A stretch of DNA of 12,107 nucleotides from Bacillota bacterium (lineage in GTDB: Bacteria; Bacillota; Clostridia; Oscillospirales; Ruminococcaceae), in the NCBI GenBank assembly GCA_023431215.1, contig JAEYXR010000009.1, positions 1 to 12,107 on the forward strand, given 5' to 3'. Positions 5,465-11,001 of this stretch are shown piece by piece. Below the pieces are notes generated by a model. That model saw nothing but the letters and a program-made list of their open reading frames with translations, made no database searches and was not told the origin of the DNA. Positions within the stretch are counted from its first letter, which is position 1. Each line of letters starts with the position of its first letter. Both the position numbers and the translations under genes were made by a program.

Positions 5465-7060
5465 TTAGCTCTCTCTGCCTGCTTTCCACTCCAGGTATTC
5501 ATCATAAGTGGTCATACGGTCGATGATGCCGTCATCAGTTATTTCGATAATGCGGTTGGCCACACTCTGAATCAGCTGATGGTCATGAGAGGTAAAGATG
5601 ATATTCCCAGGAAAATCGCTTAATCCCTGGTTGACAGCAGTGATAGACTCCAGGTCTAAGTGGTTGGTAGGCTGGTCCAGCAGCAAGATATTAGCACCGC
5701 TGAGCATCATACGGGAGAGCATACAGCGTACCTTCTCACCACCGGAAAGCACCTTAACAGACTTATAAACATCATCACCGGAAAACAGCATACGACCCAA
5801 AAAGCCGCGCATATAAGATTCTCTTTCATCATCAGAAAACTGTGCAAACCACTGCAGCATCGTGAGGTCGCAGTCATTAAAGAATGCTGAGTTATCCTTA
5901 GGAAAATAAGACTGGCTGGTGGTAGTGCCCCACTTAAAGGTTCCCTCATCGGGTTCCAGCTCCTCCATCAAAATACGAATTAACGCAGTGGAGGCGGCCT
6001 CGTTGCCTACCAATGCAATCTTATCTCCTTTGTTCATGCGGAAGGTGACGTTATTTAGCAGCTTAATGTCATCAATGGTCTTTGAAATACCCTCTACGCC
6101 AAGAATATCCTTACCGGCTTCGCGGTCGGGCTTAAAGCTGACCCAAGGGTAGCGGCGGGAGGATGCAGGCATCTCTTCTACCGTCAGCTTATCAATCAGC
6201 TTACGACGGCTGGTAGCCTGCTTAGACTTGGACTTGTTGGCAGAAAAGCGCTGAATAAACAGCTGCAGCTCCTTAATTTTATCCTCCGTCTTTTTGTTCT
6301 GCTCCTTCATAATGCGTTGCATCAGCTTACTGGACTCATACCAGAAGTCGTAGTTGCCCACATACATTTTAACCTGGTTAAAGTCAATATCTACAATATG
6401 GGTACAAATGGCATTTAAAAAGTGACGGTCATGGGAAACTACAATAAGAGTGCCGGGGAACTCCAGCAAAAAGTCCTCCAGCCAGTTTACTGACTGAATA
6501 TCAAGGTTGTTGGTAGGCTCGTCCATCAGCAAAATTTCGGGCTGACCAAACAGTGCCTGTGCCAGCAAAACCTTAACCTTTTCTCCGCCCTTTAGGTCGG
6601 ACATTTGCATGTAGTGATACTCGTCGCTAAGACCCAGCCCCTGCAAAAGCCGGGCGGCTTCAGTTTCTGCCTCCCAGCCGTTCAGCTCTGCAAATTCCGC
6701 TTCTAAGTCAGAAGCCTTTACGCCGTCTTCCTCCGTAAAGTCCTCCTTGGCATACAGGACTTCCTTTTCTTTCATAATTTCATACAGGCGGGGATTCCCC
6801 ATATAAACGGTATCCAACACCTGATACTCATCATATTTAAAATGGTCCTGCTTAAGCACGGACATCCGGTTACCATCGGGTATTTCAACGGTACCGGTGG
6901 TGGGATCTAAATCACCGGACAAAATACGCAGAAAAGTAGACTTACCTGCGCCGTTGGCGCCAATGACACCATAGCAGTTTCCGGGGGTAAACTTAAGCGT
7001 TGCCCCTGCAAACAGCTTGGTGCCGCCAAACATAAGGCTAACGTTGCTAACTGAAATCAT
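5465..7060 (-). CDS. ABC-F family ATPase, YkpA/YbiT-like, with degenerate second ATP site
   Basis: ABC-F proteins are soluble tandem ATPases that bind the ribosomal E site and act in translation or antibiotic protection; they have no membrane domain. At 531 residues this one matches the YkpA/YbiT group. NBD1 has a full Walker A GANGAGKST (34-42), a signature LKGGE (156-160), Walker B with LLMDEPTNNLD (177-187) and the H-switch SHDRH (209-213). The charged linker with many Lys and Arg residues (about 238-310) is the tRNA-contacting region. NBD2 keeps LSGGE (438-442), but its Walker A reads VGNEAASTAL (351-360) with no lysine, and the catalytic glutamate is Gln463 in LLLDQPTNHLD. Thus one composite site looks complete and the other inactive. 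SD GGAGA precedes the ATG at 7060. The neighbouring MATE gene would fit a drug-response unit, but resistance is not shown. Confidence 0.93.
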   Translation of the reverse strand: MISVSNVSLMFGGTKLFAGATLKFTPGNCYGVIGANGAGKSTFLRILSGDLDPTTGTVEIPDGNRMSVLKQDHFKYDEYQVLDTVYMGNPRLYEIMKEKEVLYAKEDFTEEDGVKASDLEAEFAELNGWEAETEAARLLQGLGLSDEYHYMQMSDLKGGEKVKVLLAQALFGQPEILLMDEPTNNLDIQSVNWLEDFLLEFPGTLIVVSHDRHFLNAICTHIVDIDFNQVKMYVGNYDFWYESSKLMQRIMKEQNKKTEDKIKELQLFIQRFSANKSKSKQATSRRKLIDKLTVEEMPASSRRYPWVSFKPDREAGKDILGVEGISKTIDDIKLLNNVTFRMNKGDKIALVGNEAASTALIRILMEELEPDEGTFKWGTTTSQSYFPKDNSAFFNDCDLTMLQWFAQFSDDERESYMRGFLGRMLFSGDDVYKSVKVLSGGEKVRCMLSRMMLSGANILLLDQPTNHLDLESITAVNQGLSDFPGNIIFTSHDHQLIQSVANRIIEITDDGIIDRMTTYDEYLEWKAGRES

Positions 7061-7121
7061 TTATTAATCTCCGTTTCTCAGGGTTTTCCTGTTTTTGTTG
7101 TGTAAATCCGCATACTTTGTT

Positions 7122-7150
7122 ATCATATCATATTCGTATATTTTTAACAA
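7122..7150 (-). promoter_or_regulatory. Promoter of the ABC-F/MATE unit
   Basis: TTGTTA (7150-7145) and TATGAT (7127-7122) are 17 bp apart on the minus strand, with a TG one base before the -10 (extended -10). The transcript would start near 7115, about 55 nt upstream of the ABC-F ATG. Confidence 0.65.
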
Positions 7151-7196
7151 CCTTATTTGTGTAATACTGCTATTTGTTTAAAATATAAAATTAGAC

Positions 7197-7229
7197 AGTC
7201 TTTAAAAACACCGTATTAGTCTTTAAAAA
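7197..7229. repeat. Direct repeat of 12 bp, 21 bp apart
   Basis: AGTCTTTAAAAA occurs at 7197-7208 and again at 7218-7229. The 21-bp period is two helical turns, so both copies face the same side of the DNA. They lie between the divergent promoters of the ABC-F and DUF6512 genes. No known regulator site was recognised. Confidence 0.6.
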
Positions 7230-7285
7230 GCATTGATAACTATTGTAACAGTTTTTTAAATCGCTTCCTTTCAATAACCCTCCTA

Positions 7286-7315
7286 TTGTCTTAACTTGCT
7301 ACATAAAGATATAGT
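7286..7315 (+). promoter_or_regulatory. Promoter of the DUF6512 gene
   Basis: TTGTCT (7286-7291) and TATAGT (7310-7315) are 18 bp apart. The expected transcript start near 7322 falls right next to an ATG at 7326, which supports translation from the later ATG at 7356. Confidence 0.55.
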
Positions 7316-7341
7316 AAACAGGTAAATGCTGAAAAGAAAGT

Positions 7342-7346
7342 GGAGG
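7342..7346 (+). promoter_or_regulatory. Ribosome binding site that sets the DUF6512 start
   Basis: GGAGG ends 9 nt before the ATG at 7356. The earlier in-frame ATG at 7326 has no SD and nearly coincides with the predicted transcript start. Confidence 0.7.
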
Positions 7347-7355
7347 GATATTTTT

Positions 7356-7892
7356 ATGAATCCATGTAAATGGGAGTTTTGGGGAGCCATATTTACTATG
7401 ATTGCAGGGACTTTGCTGCATTTTGTTTATCAATGGGCAAACGGTGCCTGGTGGGCATCAATTTTGGGCGCCGTTAACGAAAGCACTTGGGAGCATCTAA
7501 AAATGCTGTTTTGGCCCATGGTCTTGTTTGGAACAATAGAATACTTTTTTTGGGGCTGGAAAAAAACCAACTTTATCCCTGTCAAAGTCTTGTCTATTGT
7601 GATTGGTATGCTGGTAATTATAGTTTTATTTTATACATACACCGGCATCCTGGGAAAAAACCTGTTTATCCCTAACATTCTTACCTTTATTTTAGGAATT
7701 GTTTCTGCCGCCTTTGTCAGCTGCAAGCTTTTGCAAACCGATAAACTCTCGGGCACAACAGCATTTTGGGCAGGATGGATAACACTGATTTTGCTGATAG
7801 CTGCTTTTGTATTTTTTACATGGTCACCCCCTGCCATCGGTTTGTTTAAAGACCCGGTATCAGGTGAATACGGCATAAAACAACATAATTAA
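7356..7892 (+). CDS. DUF6512 family integral membrane protein
   Basis: A 178-residue membrane protein of unknown function. It starts MNPCKWEFWGAIFTMIAGTL and has about five hydrophobic helices (roughly residues 7-25, 48-64, 73-94, 102-121 and 132-154). The conserved-looking motif VNESTWEHLKMLFWPM (about 39-54) between helices 1 and 2, and the C-terminal SPPAIGLFKDPVSGEYG, match what I recall of the DUF6512 family of Clostridia; the family number is from memory and could be off. No signal peptide or catalytic motif is evident. It is a single-gene unit with its own promoter, convergent with rubrerythrin across a shared terminator. Starting at 7326 would add MLKRKWRDIF, which the SD and promoter position argue against. 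Confidence 0.8.
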   Translation: MNPCKWEFWGAIFTMIAGTLLHFVYQWANGAWWASILGAVNESTWEHLKMLFWPMVLFGTIEYFFWGWKKTNFIPVKVLSIVIGMLVIIVLFYTYTGILGKNLFIPNILTFILGIVSAAFVSCKLLQTDKLSGTTAFWAGWITLILLIAAFVFFTWSPPAIGLFKDPVSGEYGIKQHN

Positions 7893-7900
7893 ATACCATA

Positions 7901-7938
7901 AAAAAGCCCCCCGGCAGGTGCTTTCTGCCGGAGGGCTT
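7901..7938. terminator. Terminator between the DUF6512 and rubrerythrin genes
   Basis: Stem AAGCCC-C-CCGGCAG with CTGCCGG-A-GGGCTT (7904-7917 with 7925-7938) has one C-A mismatch and a 7-nt loop. Read on the minus strand it ends in six U residues, so it mainly serves rubrerythrin; on the plus strand only two T follow, giving a weaker stop for the DUF6512 gene. Confidence 0.88.
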
Positions 7939-7988
7939 ACAAAATTTAGGAGTTTTAGTGAATAAAAGAACTTACTGCGTTATGGTTA

Positions 7989-8534
7989 TTAACCAAAGTA
8001 GCGGTTCAGCAGGCCCTCAAAAGCTTTGCCATGGCGTGCTTCGTCGCGAGCCATCTCGTGTACAGTGTCGTGGATAGCGTCCAGACCAAGCTCCTTGGCC
8101 TTTTTGGCAAGCTCAAACTTACCGGCGGTAGCACCGTTTTCAGCATCTACACGCATTTCCAGATTCTTCTTGGTGGAAGCGGTGACAACTTCGCCCAGTA
8201 GCTCGGCAAACTTTGCAGCATGCTCTGCTTCTTCGTAAGCTGCTTTTTCCCAATACAGGCCAATCTCAGGATAACCCTCTCTATGAGCAACTCTGGCCAT
8301 AGCCAGGTACATGCCAACCTCGGTGCACTCACCGTTGAAGTTCATACGCAGGCCCTCGATGATCTCGGCATCAACACCCTCTGCAACACCAACAACGTGC
8401 TCGGCAGCCCAAGATTTTTTGCCCTCTTCCTGTTTGTTAAACTTGGAAGCAGGTGCTTTGCACTGGGGACAGAACTCAGGAGCAGAATCACCTTCGTGGA
8501 CGTAACCGCATACAGAACAGATAAACTTAGCCAT
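7989..8534 (-). CDS. rbr: Reverse rubrerythrin (N-terminal rubredoxin domain, C-terminal diiron domain)
   Basis: Rubrerythrins reduce hydrogen peroxide in the cytoplasm of anaerobes with electrons from NADH-linked carriers. In this 181-residue protein the rubredoxin-like iron site comes first: C6-x2-C9 and C22-x2-C25. The four-helix diiron domain follows, with ligand motifs GECTEVGMY (E69, E72), EEAEHA (E102-x2-H105) and DEARHG (E165-x2-H168). This order is the reverse of classical rubrerythrin and resembles the clostridial 'revRbr' proteins, which in Clostridium acetobutylicum are under peroxide-sensing PerR control. The ATG at 8534 has AAGGAGA 8-9 nt upstream. Its codons look more GC-rich and regular than those of neighbours, suggesting high expression. 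It has its own promoter, an operator-like dyad and a terminator. Confidence 0.95.
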   Translation of the reverse strand: MAKFICSVCGYVHEGDSAPEFCPQCKAPASKFNKQEEGKKSWAAEHVVGVAEGVDAEIIEGLRMNFNGECTEVGMYLAMARVAHREGYPEIGLYWEKAAYEEAEHAAKFAELLGEVVTASTKKNLEMRVDAENGATAGKFELAKKAKELGLDAIHDTVHEMARDEARHGKAFEGLLNRYFG

Positions 8535-8585
8535 AATAAAAATCTCCTTTTAATTAAGTATTAATTGTTTTCATTGTTTAAATAT

Positions 8586-8600
8586 CAGTAATAGTTACTG
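8586..8600. promoter_or_regulatory. Operator-like dyad in the rubrerythrin leader
   Basis: CAGTAA-TAG-TTACTG is a 15-bp inverted repeat with perfect 6-bp arms, placed about +10 to +25 of the predicted rubrerythrin transcript. Its inner part (TAAT-N-GTTA) resembles the core of a PerR box (7-1-7), but the outer bases do not fit well. Repression of rubrerythrin by a peroxide sensor is an inference. Confidence 0.45.
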
Positions 8601-8616
8601 TTTTTGCTGTGACCTT

Positions 8617-8645
8617 AGTATACCATAGGTGTTTAAAAAATGCAA
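8617..8645 (-). promoter_or_regulatory. Promoter of the rubrerythrin gene
   Basis: TTGCAT (8645-8640) and TATACT (8622-8617) are 17 bp apart on the minus strand. A- and T-rich tracts upstream of the -35 (8650-8680) could act as an UP element. The leader would be about 75 nt. The DNA from 8646 to 8800 shows no gene, only AT-rich tracts. Confidence 0.7.
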
Positions 8646-8803
8646 CCCTTTTTTGAGCTTTTTTTCAAAAACTTTTATAGGCCTTACAAAGCCACTTTTT
8701 CCTCTGTTTTGAGCATACCAAGAAATAAATAACCTAAAATTGTTAAAATAATAAATTTTAGAAAACTTTTGCAGGCATGAATATTAGATATCGTTTGAGG
8801 AAA

Positions 8804-8809
8804 TATAAT
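8804..8809 (+). promoter_or_regulatory. -10 element for the small RNA
   Basis: A perfect TATAAT lies 4-10 bp before the first base of the small-RNA structure. No good -35 is present at the correct distance (bases 8781-8786 are ATATTA), so the promoter may need an activator or another sigma factor, or the call may be wrong. Confidence 0.4.
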
Positions 8810-8812
8810 AGT

Positions 8813-8962
8813 GGTTTATCCCTCGTAGTCATTGCGTTTGCAGAGGGTGTAAACCAAACAGACTCCGGATGCTTATTCCGGGGCATAGGCATAACGGCTT
8901 TTACCGTATTGCCTATATAGAAGCGGCCCGGCGTTCTCTGGTGGAGCGTCCGGGTCGTTTTT
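8813..8962 (+). ncRNA. Candidate structured small RNA with four hairpins
   Basis: About 150 nt with no convincing ORF folds into four successive stems. P1 pairs GGTTTA (8813-8818) with TAAACC (8850-8855) and CCCTC (8820-8824) with GAGGG (8843-8847). P2 pairs 8863-8869 with 8877-8883 around a 7-nt loop. P3 pairs ATAGGCA (8885-8891) with TGCCTAT (8910-8916) and, beyond a 2x2 internal loop, ACGG (8894-8897) with CCGT (8904-8907). P4 (8924-8957) is GC-rich and followed by five T, an intrinsic terminator. A TATAAT sits just upstream. No gene follows on the plus strand, so it is more likely a trans-acting RNA than a riboswitch. It does not match the 6S, SRP, tmRNA or RNase P RNA features I know. 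Confidence 0.55.
8921..8962 (+). terminator. Intrinsic terminator of the small RNA
   Basis: CGGCCCGG (8924-8931) pairs with CCGGGTCG (8950-8957) with one G-U pair, extended inside by CG/CG and by a CTC/GAG helix, and followed by TTTTT (8958-8962). It works only in the plus direction, since no U tract follows on the minus strand. No plus-strand ORF ends here, which is the main argument for a small RNA gene. Confidence 0.8.
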
Positions 8963-8976
8963 GCGTTAAAGAATAC

Positions 8977-9060
8977 CTATTTGTCATCTTGTCGAAAAAT
9001 TTGGTAAAACAAATAGAGGGGTTATGGTCACGTAAATCCTGCGGCTTTTACCTTCCGCTT
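8977..9060. repeat. Inverted repeats between the small RNA and the DUF2812 gene
   Basis: CTATTTGT (8977-8984) pairs with ACAAATAG (9009-9016) over a 24-nt loop. A second hairpin pairs GCGG (9041-9044) with CCGC (9055-9058). The loop of the second contains GGCTTTTACC (9043-9052), which is also in the P3 loop of the small RNA (8896-8905). These may belong to the 3' untranslated part of the DUF2812 transcript; no strong terminator was seen for that transcript. Confidence 0.4.
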
Positions 9061-9078
9061 GTGATTCAGTTATAGTAC

Positions 9079-10467
9079 TTAAATGTCTAATTTTTCTTTT
9101 ATGGTATAAACTTGTTCTGTTGTTACCGGTACTTCCATAGTCAGTGTCATGATTTTGTCCTCAAAAAACAGAATATAGTCACCTGTTGGCTCATTATCAT
9201 AATATTTTTGGTAAGCTTCCGCTGTCCCAAAGATGTTATTTTCCAAAGCCTTAAAACTCATATACTCCCGCCATGTGGGTATCTCCAGCAGCTGCTTTTT
9301 TGCAAGATGATATACAAAATCAAATTTTGGCTCCAATATTTCATATGCAATTTCAGGGGGTGCATCTTTTGCGGGAAGCGACTGTTGCCGATAGCTGCTT
9401 TTTGCAAGAAATATTGTGTTGTCTATCTCTTTTTCATAAGAATAATAGTCATAAGCAATTGTTCCATATAAATCTTCACAGGTGAGGGGGATGGCATCGT
9501 TATACAACTTATACTCGTGGGAGCTGGTTGCATTTAATTGCCAAGAAACGGTGCGATACTCAGAGTCAATACTTGTTGAAAAACCAAATTTAAGAATAAG
9601 CAGCATCATCATTGCAAGATACCCAAAATTGGCAAGTATAAGTACAGTAAAAGAAATGAGCTTATTGATTAGGGCGGAGGCTCTTTTCTTCTTTAAATAT
9701 TGAATTGATGACCAAAATATAAAAAGTAGGATTGGCATTTGTATGATACACAGCAACAAGCCAAACCAGCTTATTTCAAAGATAAGACAAAACAATAAGT
9801 ATCCTATGCTGCCAAAGGTGATGCCCATAAAAATAAAATCAACAATTTTTTGTGCCGTCCCTTTCAGGTCCGAACACTTCCCCCCGCAGGCAATCGTCTT
9901 CTCTGCACGTTTACACCAAATAAAATAATCTATGACAGAATATAATTCATAAAGCATAACCATTATTATCATAAAAACTGATACCAATTGGTTTGAGCTT
10001 GATAAGAAATCAATTGGATCTGACTTTAAGGAATTTAGCTGCAATACCAAATTTAAAGTAAACAACAAGATTAACACAATCATAGAAGGCAAGAAGTTTC
10101 TGTTCATGCATTTTTTGATATTGTTATATTTCTCTTGTTCATCTGTTTCAAATGGTATTGGATTTTCCATTTCACTGGAAAAAATCTGCAATTGGTTAAG
10201 CTGTGCAACAAAGCTCCACCCTGCAGCTTTTGCAAGATCCAAATATGTTTGCTGGTTATCGGTAACATCAGGATTAAATACCGAGCCTTCTGGAAAGCAG
10301 GTAACCGTATATTTTAAACGCTTTGGTTCTCCCTTTTGAAAAGTCCAAAAAAACGATCCGCAATCCTTAAGGAAAAGACCCCTTGCAGCCAACTTCTCCA
10401 ATTTTCTTTCGGTATTTTGATAGCGATCGTACCGATAATTTATGATTTTTTTAACCGTATCTTTCAA
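9079..10467 (-). CDS. DUF2812 domain-containing membrane protein
   Basis: A 462-residue membrane protein of unknown function. The N-terminal 105 residues form a DUF2812 domain (IINYRYDRYQNTERKLEKLA, then AARGLFLKDCGSFFWTFQKG, about 8-46), predicted cytoplasmic. Five hydrophobic helices follow at about 125-145, 160-183, 209-231, 234-257 and 270-293, then a C-terminal region of about 165 residues without helices, rich in Tyr and acidic residues. Such proteins are commonly encoded next to a PadR regulator, as here. The start is TTG at 10467: the frame is closed upstream by the padR TGA two codons earlier, no ATG or GTG occurs nearby, and the family N-terminus aligns there; GGTGA 6 nt upstream can serve as SD. 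Codon use is AT-rich compared with flanking genes, which may indicate acquisition. Confidence 0.85.
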   Translation of the reverse strand: MKDTVKKIINYRYDRYQNTERKLEKLAARGLFLKDCGSFFWTFQKGEPKRLKYTVTCFPEGSVFNPDVTDNQQTYLDLAKAAGWSFVAQLNQLQIFSSEMENPIPFETDEQEKYNNIKKCMNRNFLPSMIVLILLFTLNLVLQLNSLKSDPIDFLSSSNQLVSVFMIIMVMLYELYSVIDYFIWCKRAEKTIACGGKCSDLKGTAQKIVDFIFMGITFGSIGYLLFCLIFEISWFGLLLCIIQMPILLFIFWSSIQYLKKKRASALINKLISFTVLILANFGYLAMMMLLILKFGFSTSIDSEYRTVSWQLNATSSHEYKLYNDAIPLTCEDLYGTIAYDYYSYEKEIDNTIFLAKSSYRQQSLPAKDAPPEIAYEILEPKFDFVYHLAKKQLLEIPTWREYMSFKALENNIFGTAEAYQKYYDNEPTGDYILFFEDKIMTLTMEVPVTTEQVYTIKEKLDI

Positions 10468-10473
10468 TCCCTT

Positions 10474-10788
10474 TCACCGCCCTTTTATGGATATTTCATA
10501 ATCACTCTTGAGCTTTGAAAGCCGCAAATATTCTTTTTCAAGCATTTCTTTGCCCAATTCTGAGATGATATAACTTTTTTTGCGGTTTTCTGTTTTGGTC
10601 TCTATGATTATTTTTTCTTTTACAAAGTTATCCAGCAAGCTATATAACGTTCCCGGGCCTATAACAACCCTACCCTCTGTAAGAGTCTCTACCATTTTCA
10701 TAATATCTACGCCGCAGGCTTCATTTCTTAAACAGATAAGGATATAAAACATCTGCTCTGTTAATGTTTGATATTTTTCTCTGGCCAC
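10474..10788 (-). CDS. PadR family transcriptional regulator
   Basis: A 104-residue winged-helix repressor. The PadR domain is clear: helix 1 LTEQMFYILICLRNEACG (about 9-26), recognition region GRVVIGPGTLYSLLDNFVKE (about 39-58), wing IIIETKTENRKKSYIISELGKEML, and a short C-terminal dimerisation helix ending KLKSDYEISIKGR. This is the short PadR type lacking a long C-terminal domain. The GTG at 10788 is the start, preceded by AAAGGG about 9 nt away. Its TGA is 6 bp before the DUF2812 start and in the same frame, so the two are one operon. Two identical dyads flank its -10, so autorepression is very likely. The inducing signal is unknown; relatives often respond to antimicrobials or phenolics. 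Confidence 0.92.
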   Translation of the reverse strand: MAREKYQTLTEQMFYILICLRNEACGVDIMKMVETLTEGRVVIGPGTLYSLLDNFVKEKIIIETKTENRKKSYIISELGKEMLEKEYLRLSKLKSDYEISIKGR

Positions 10789-10809
10789 TTCGTCACACCC
10801 TTTAATAAT

Positions 10810-10822
10810 ATCGAATATCGAT
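10810..10822. promoter_or_regulatory. PadR operator copy 2 (downstream of the start site)
   Basis: ATCGAATATCGAT: arms ATCGA and TCGAT around ATA. It is identical to the copy at 10844-10856, centre-to-centre 34 bp, and lies at about +7 to +19 of the padR transcript. Confidence 0.7.
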
Positions 10823-10835
10823 ACATTATAATTCT

Positions 10836-10864
10836 ATATTAACATCGAATATCGATATTGTCAA
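10836..10864 (-). promoter_or_regulatory. Promoter of the padR-DUF2812 operon
   Basis: A perfect -35 TTGACA (10864-10859) and TAATAT (10841-10836) are 17 bp apart on the minus strand. The spacer contains an operator copy, so repressor binding would exclude RNA polymerase. The start is expected near 10829, about 40 nt from the GTG. Confidence 0.75.
10844..10856. promoter_or_regulatory. PadR operator copy 1 (inside the promoter spacer)
   Basis: ATCGAATATCGAT sits between the -35 and -10 of the padR promoter. Dyads of this ATCGA/TCGAT kind near PadR genes usually are the site of the PadR protein itself; that assignment here is inference from position and duplication. Confidence 0.7.
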
Positions 10865-10937
10865 TTGCTTCCCTTTTTATTTTATCTACCTGTGACGTAA
10901 TTGCAGCTAATAGGGAGTCAAACCTTCATGTAAGCAC

Positions 10938-10972
10938 AAAAAAGCGACAATCACCATGGTGATTGTCGCTTT
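10938..10972 (-). terminator. Strong terminator of the topoisomerase gene
   Basis: A perfect 32-bp palindrome (10941-10972) with 16-bp arms centred on CCATGG folds into a long hairpin. On the minus strand six U residues follow, 30 bp after the stop codon of the topoisomerase gene. On the plus strand only TTT follows, so it acts mainly for the minus strand. Confidence 0.92.
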
Positions 10973-11001
10973 GCACATCCCCGGAAGGGGAGTTTTTGAT
11001 A

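Noticed and set aside
5092..5526. A 144-codon ORF antisense to the MATE gene
   Set aside because: It is the shadow of a membrane-protein gene; no ribosome binding site and no family resemblance.
8640..8732. A 30-codon plus-strand ORF upstream of rubrerythrin
   Set aside because: No ribosome binding site, Phe/Lys-rich low-complexity product, and it overlaps the rubrerythrin -35 region.
8813..8962. 6S RNA, SRP RNA or a known riboswitch
   Set aside because: There is no long closing stem with a central bubble as in 6S, no SRP tetraloop domain, and no riboswitch core that I recognise; no gene follows on the plus strand.
8869..9075. A 68-codon plus-strand ORF over the small RNA
   Set aside because: Its ATG is inside hairpin P2, no ribosome binding site precedes it, and it crosses the terminator.
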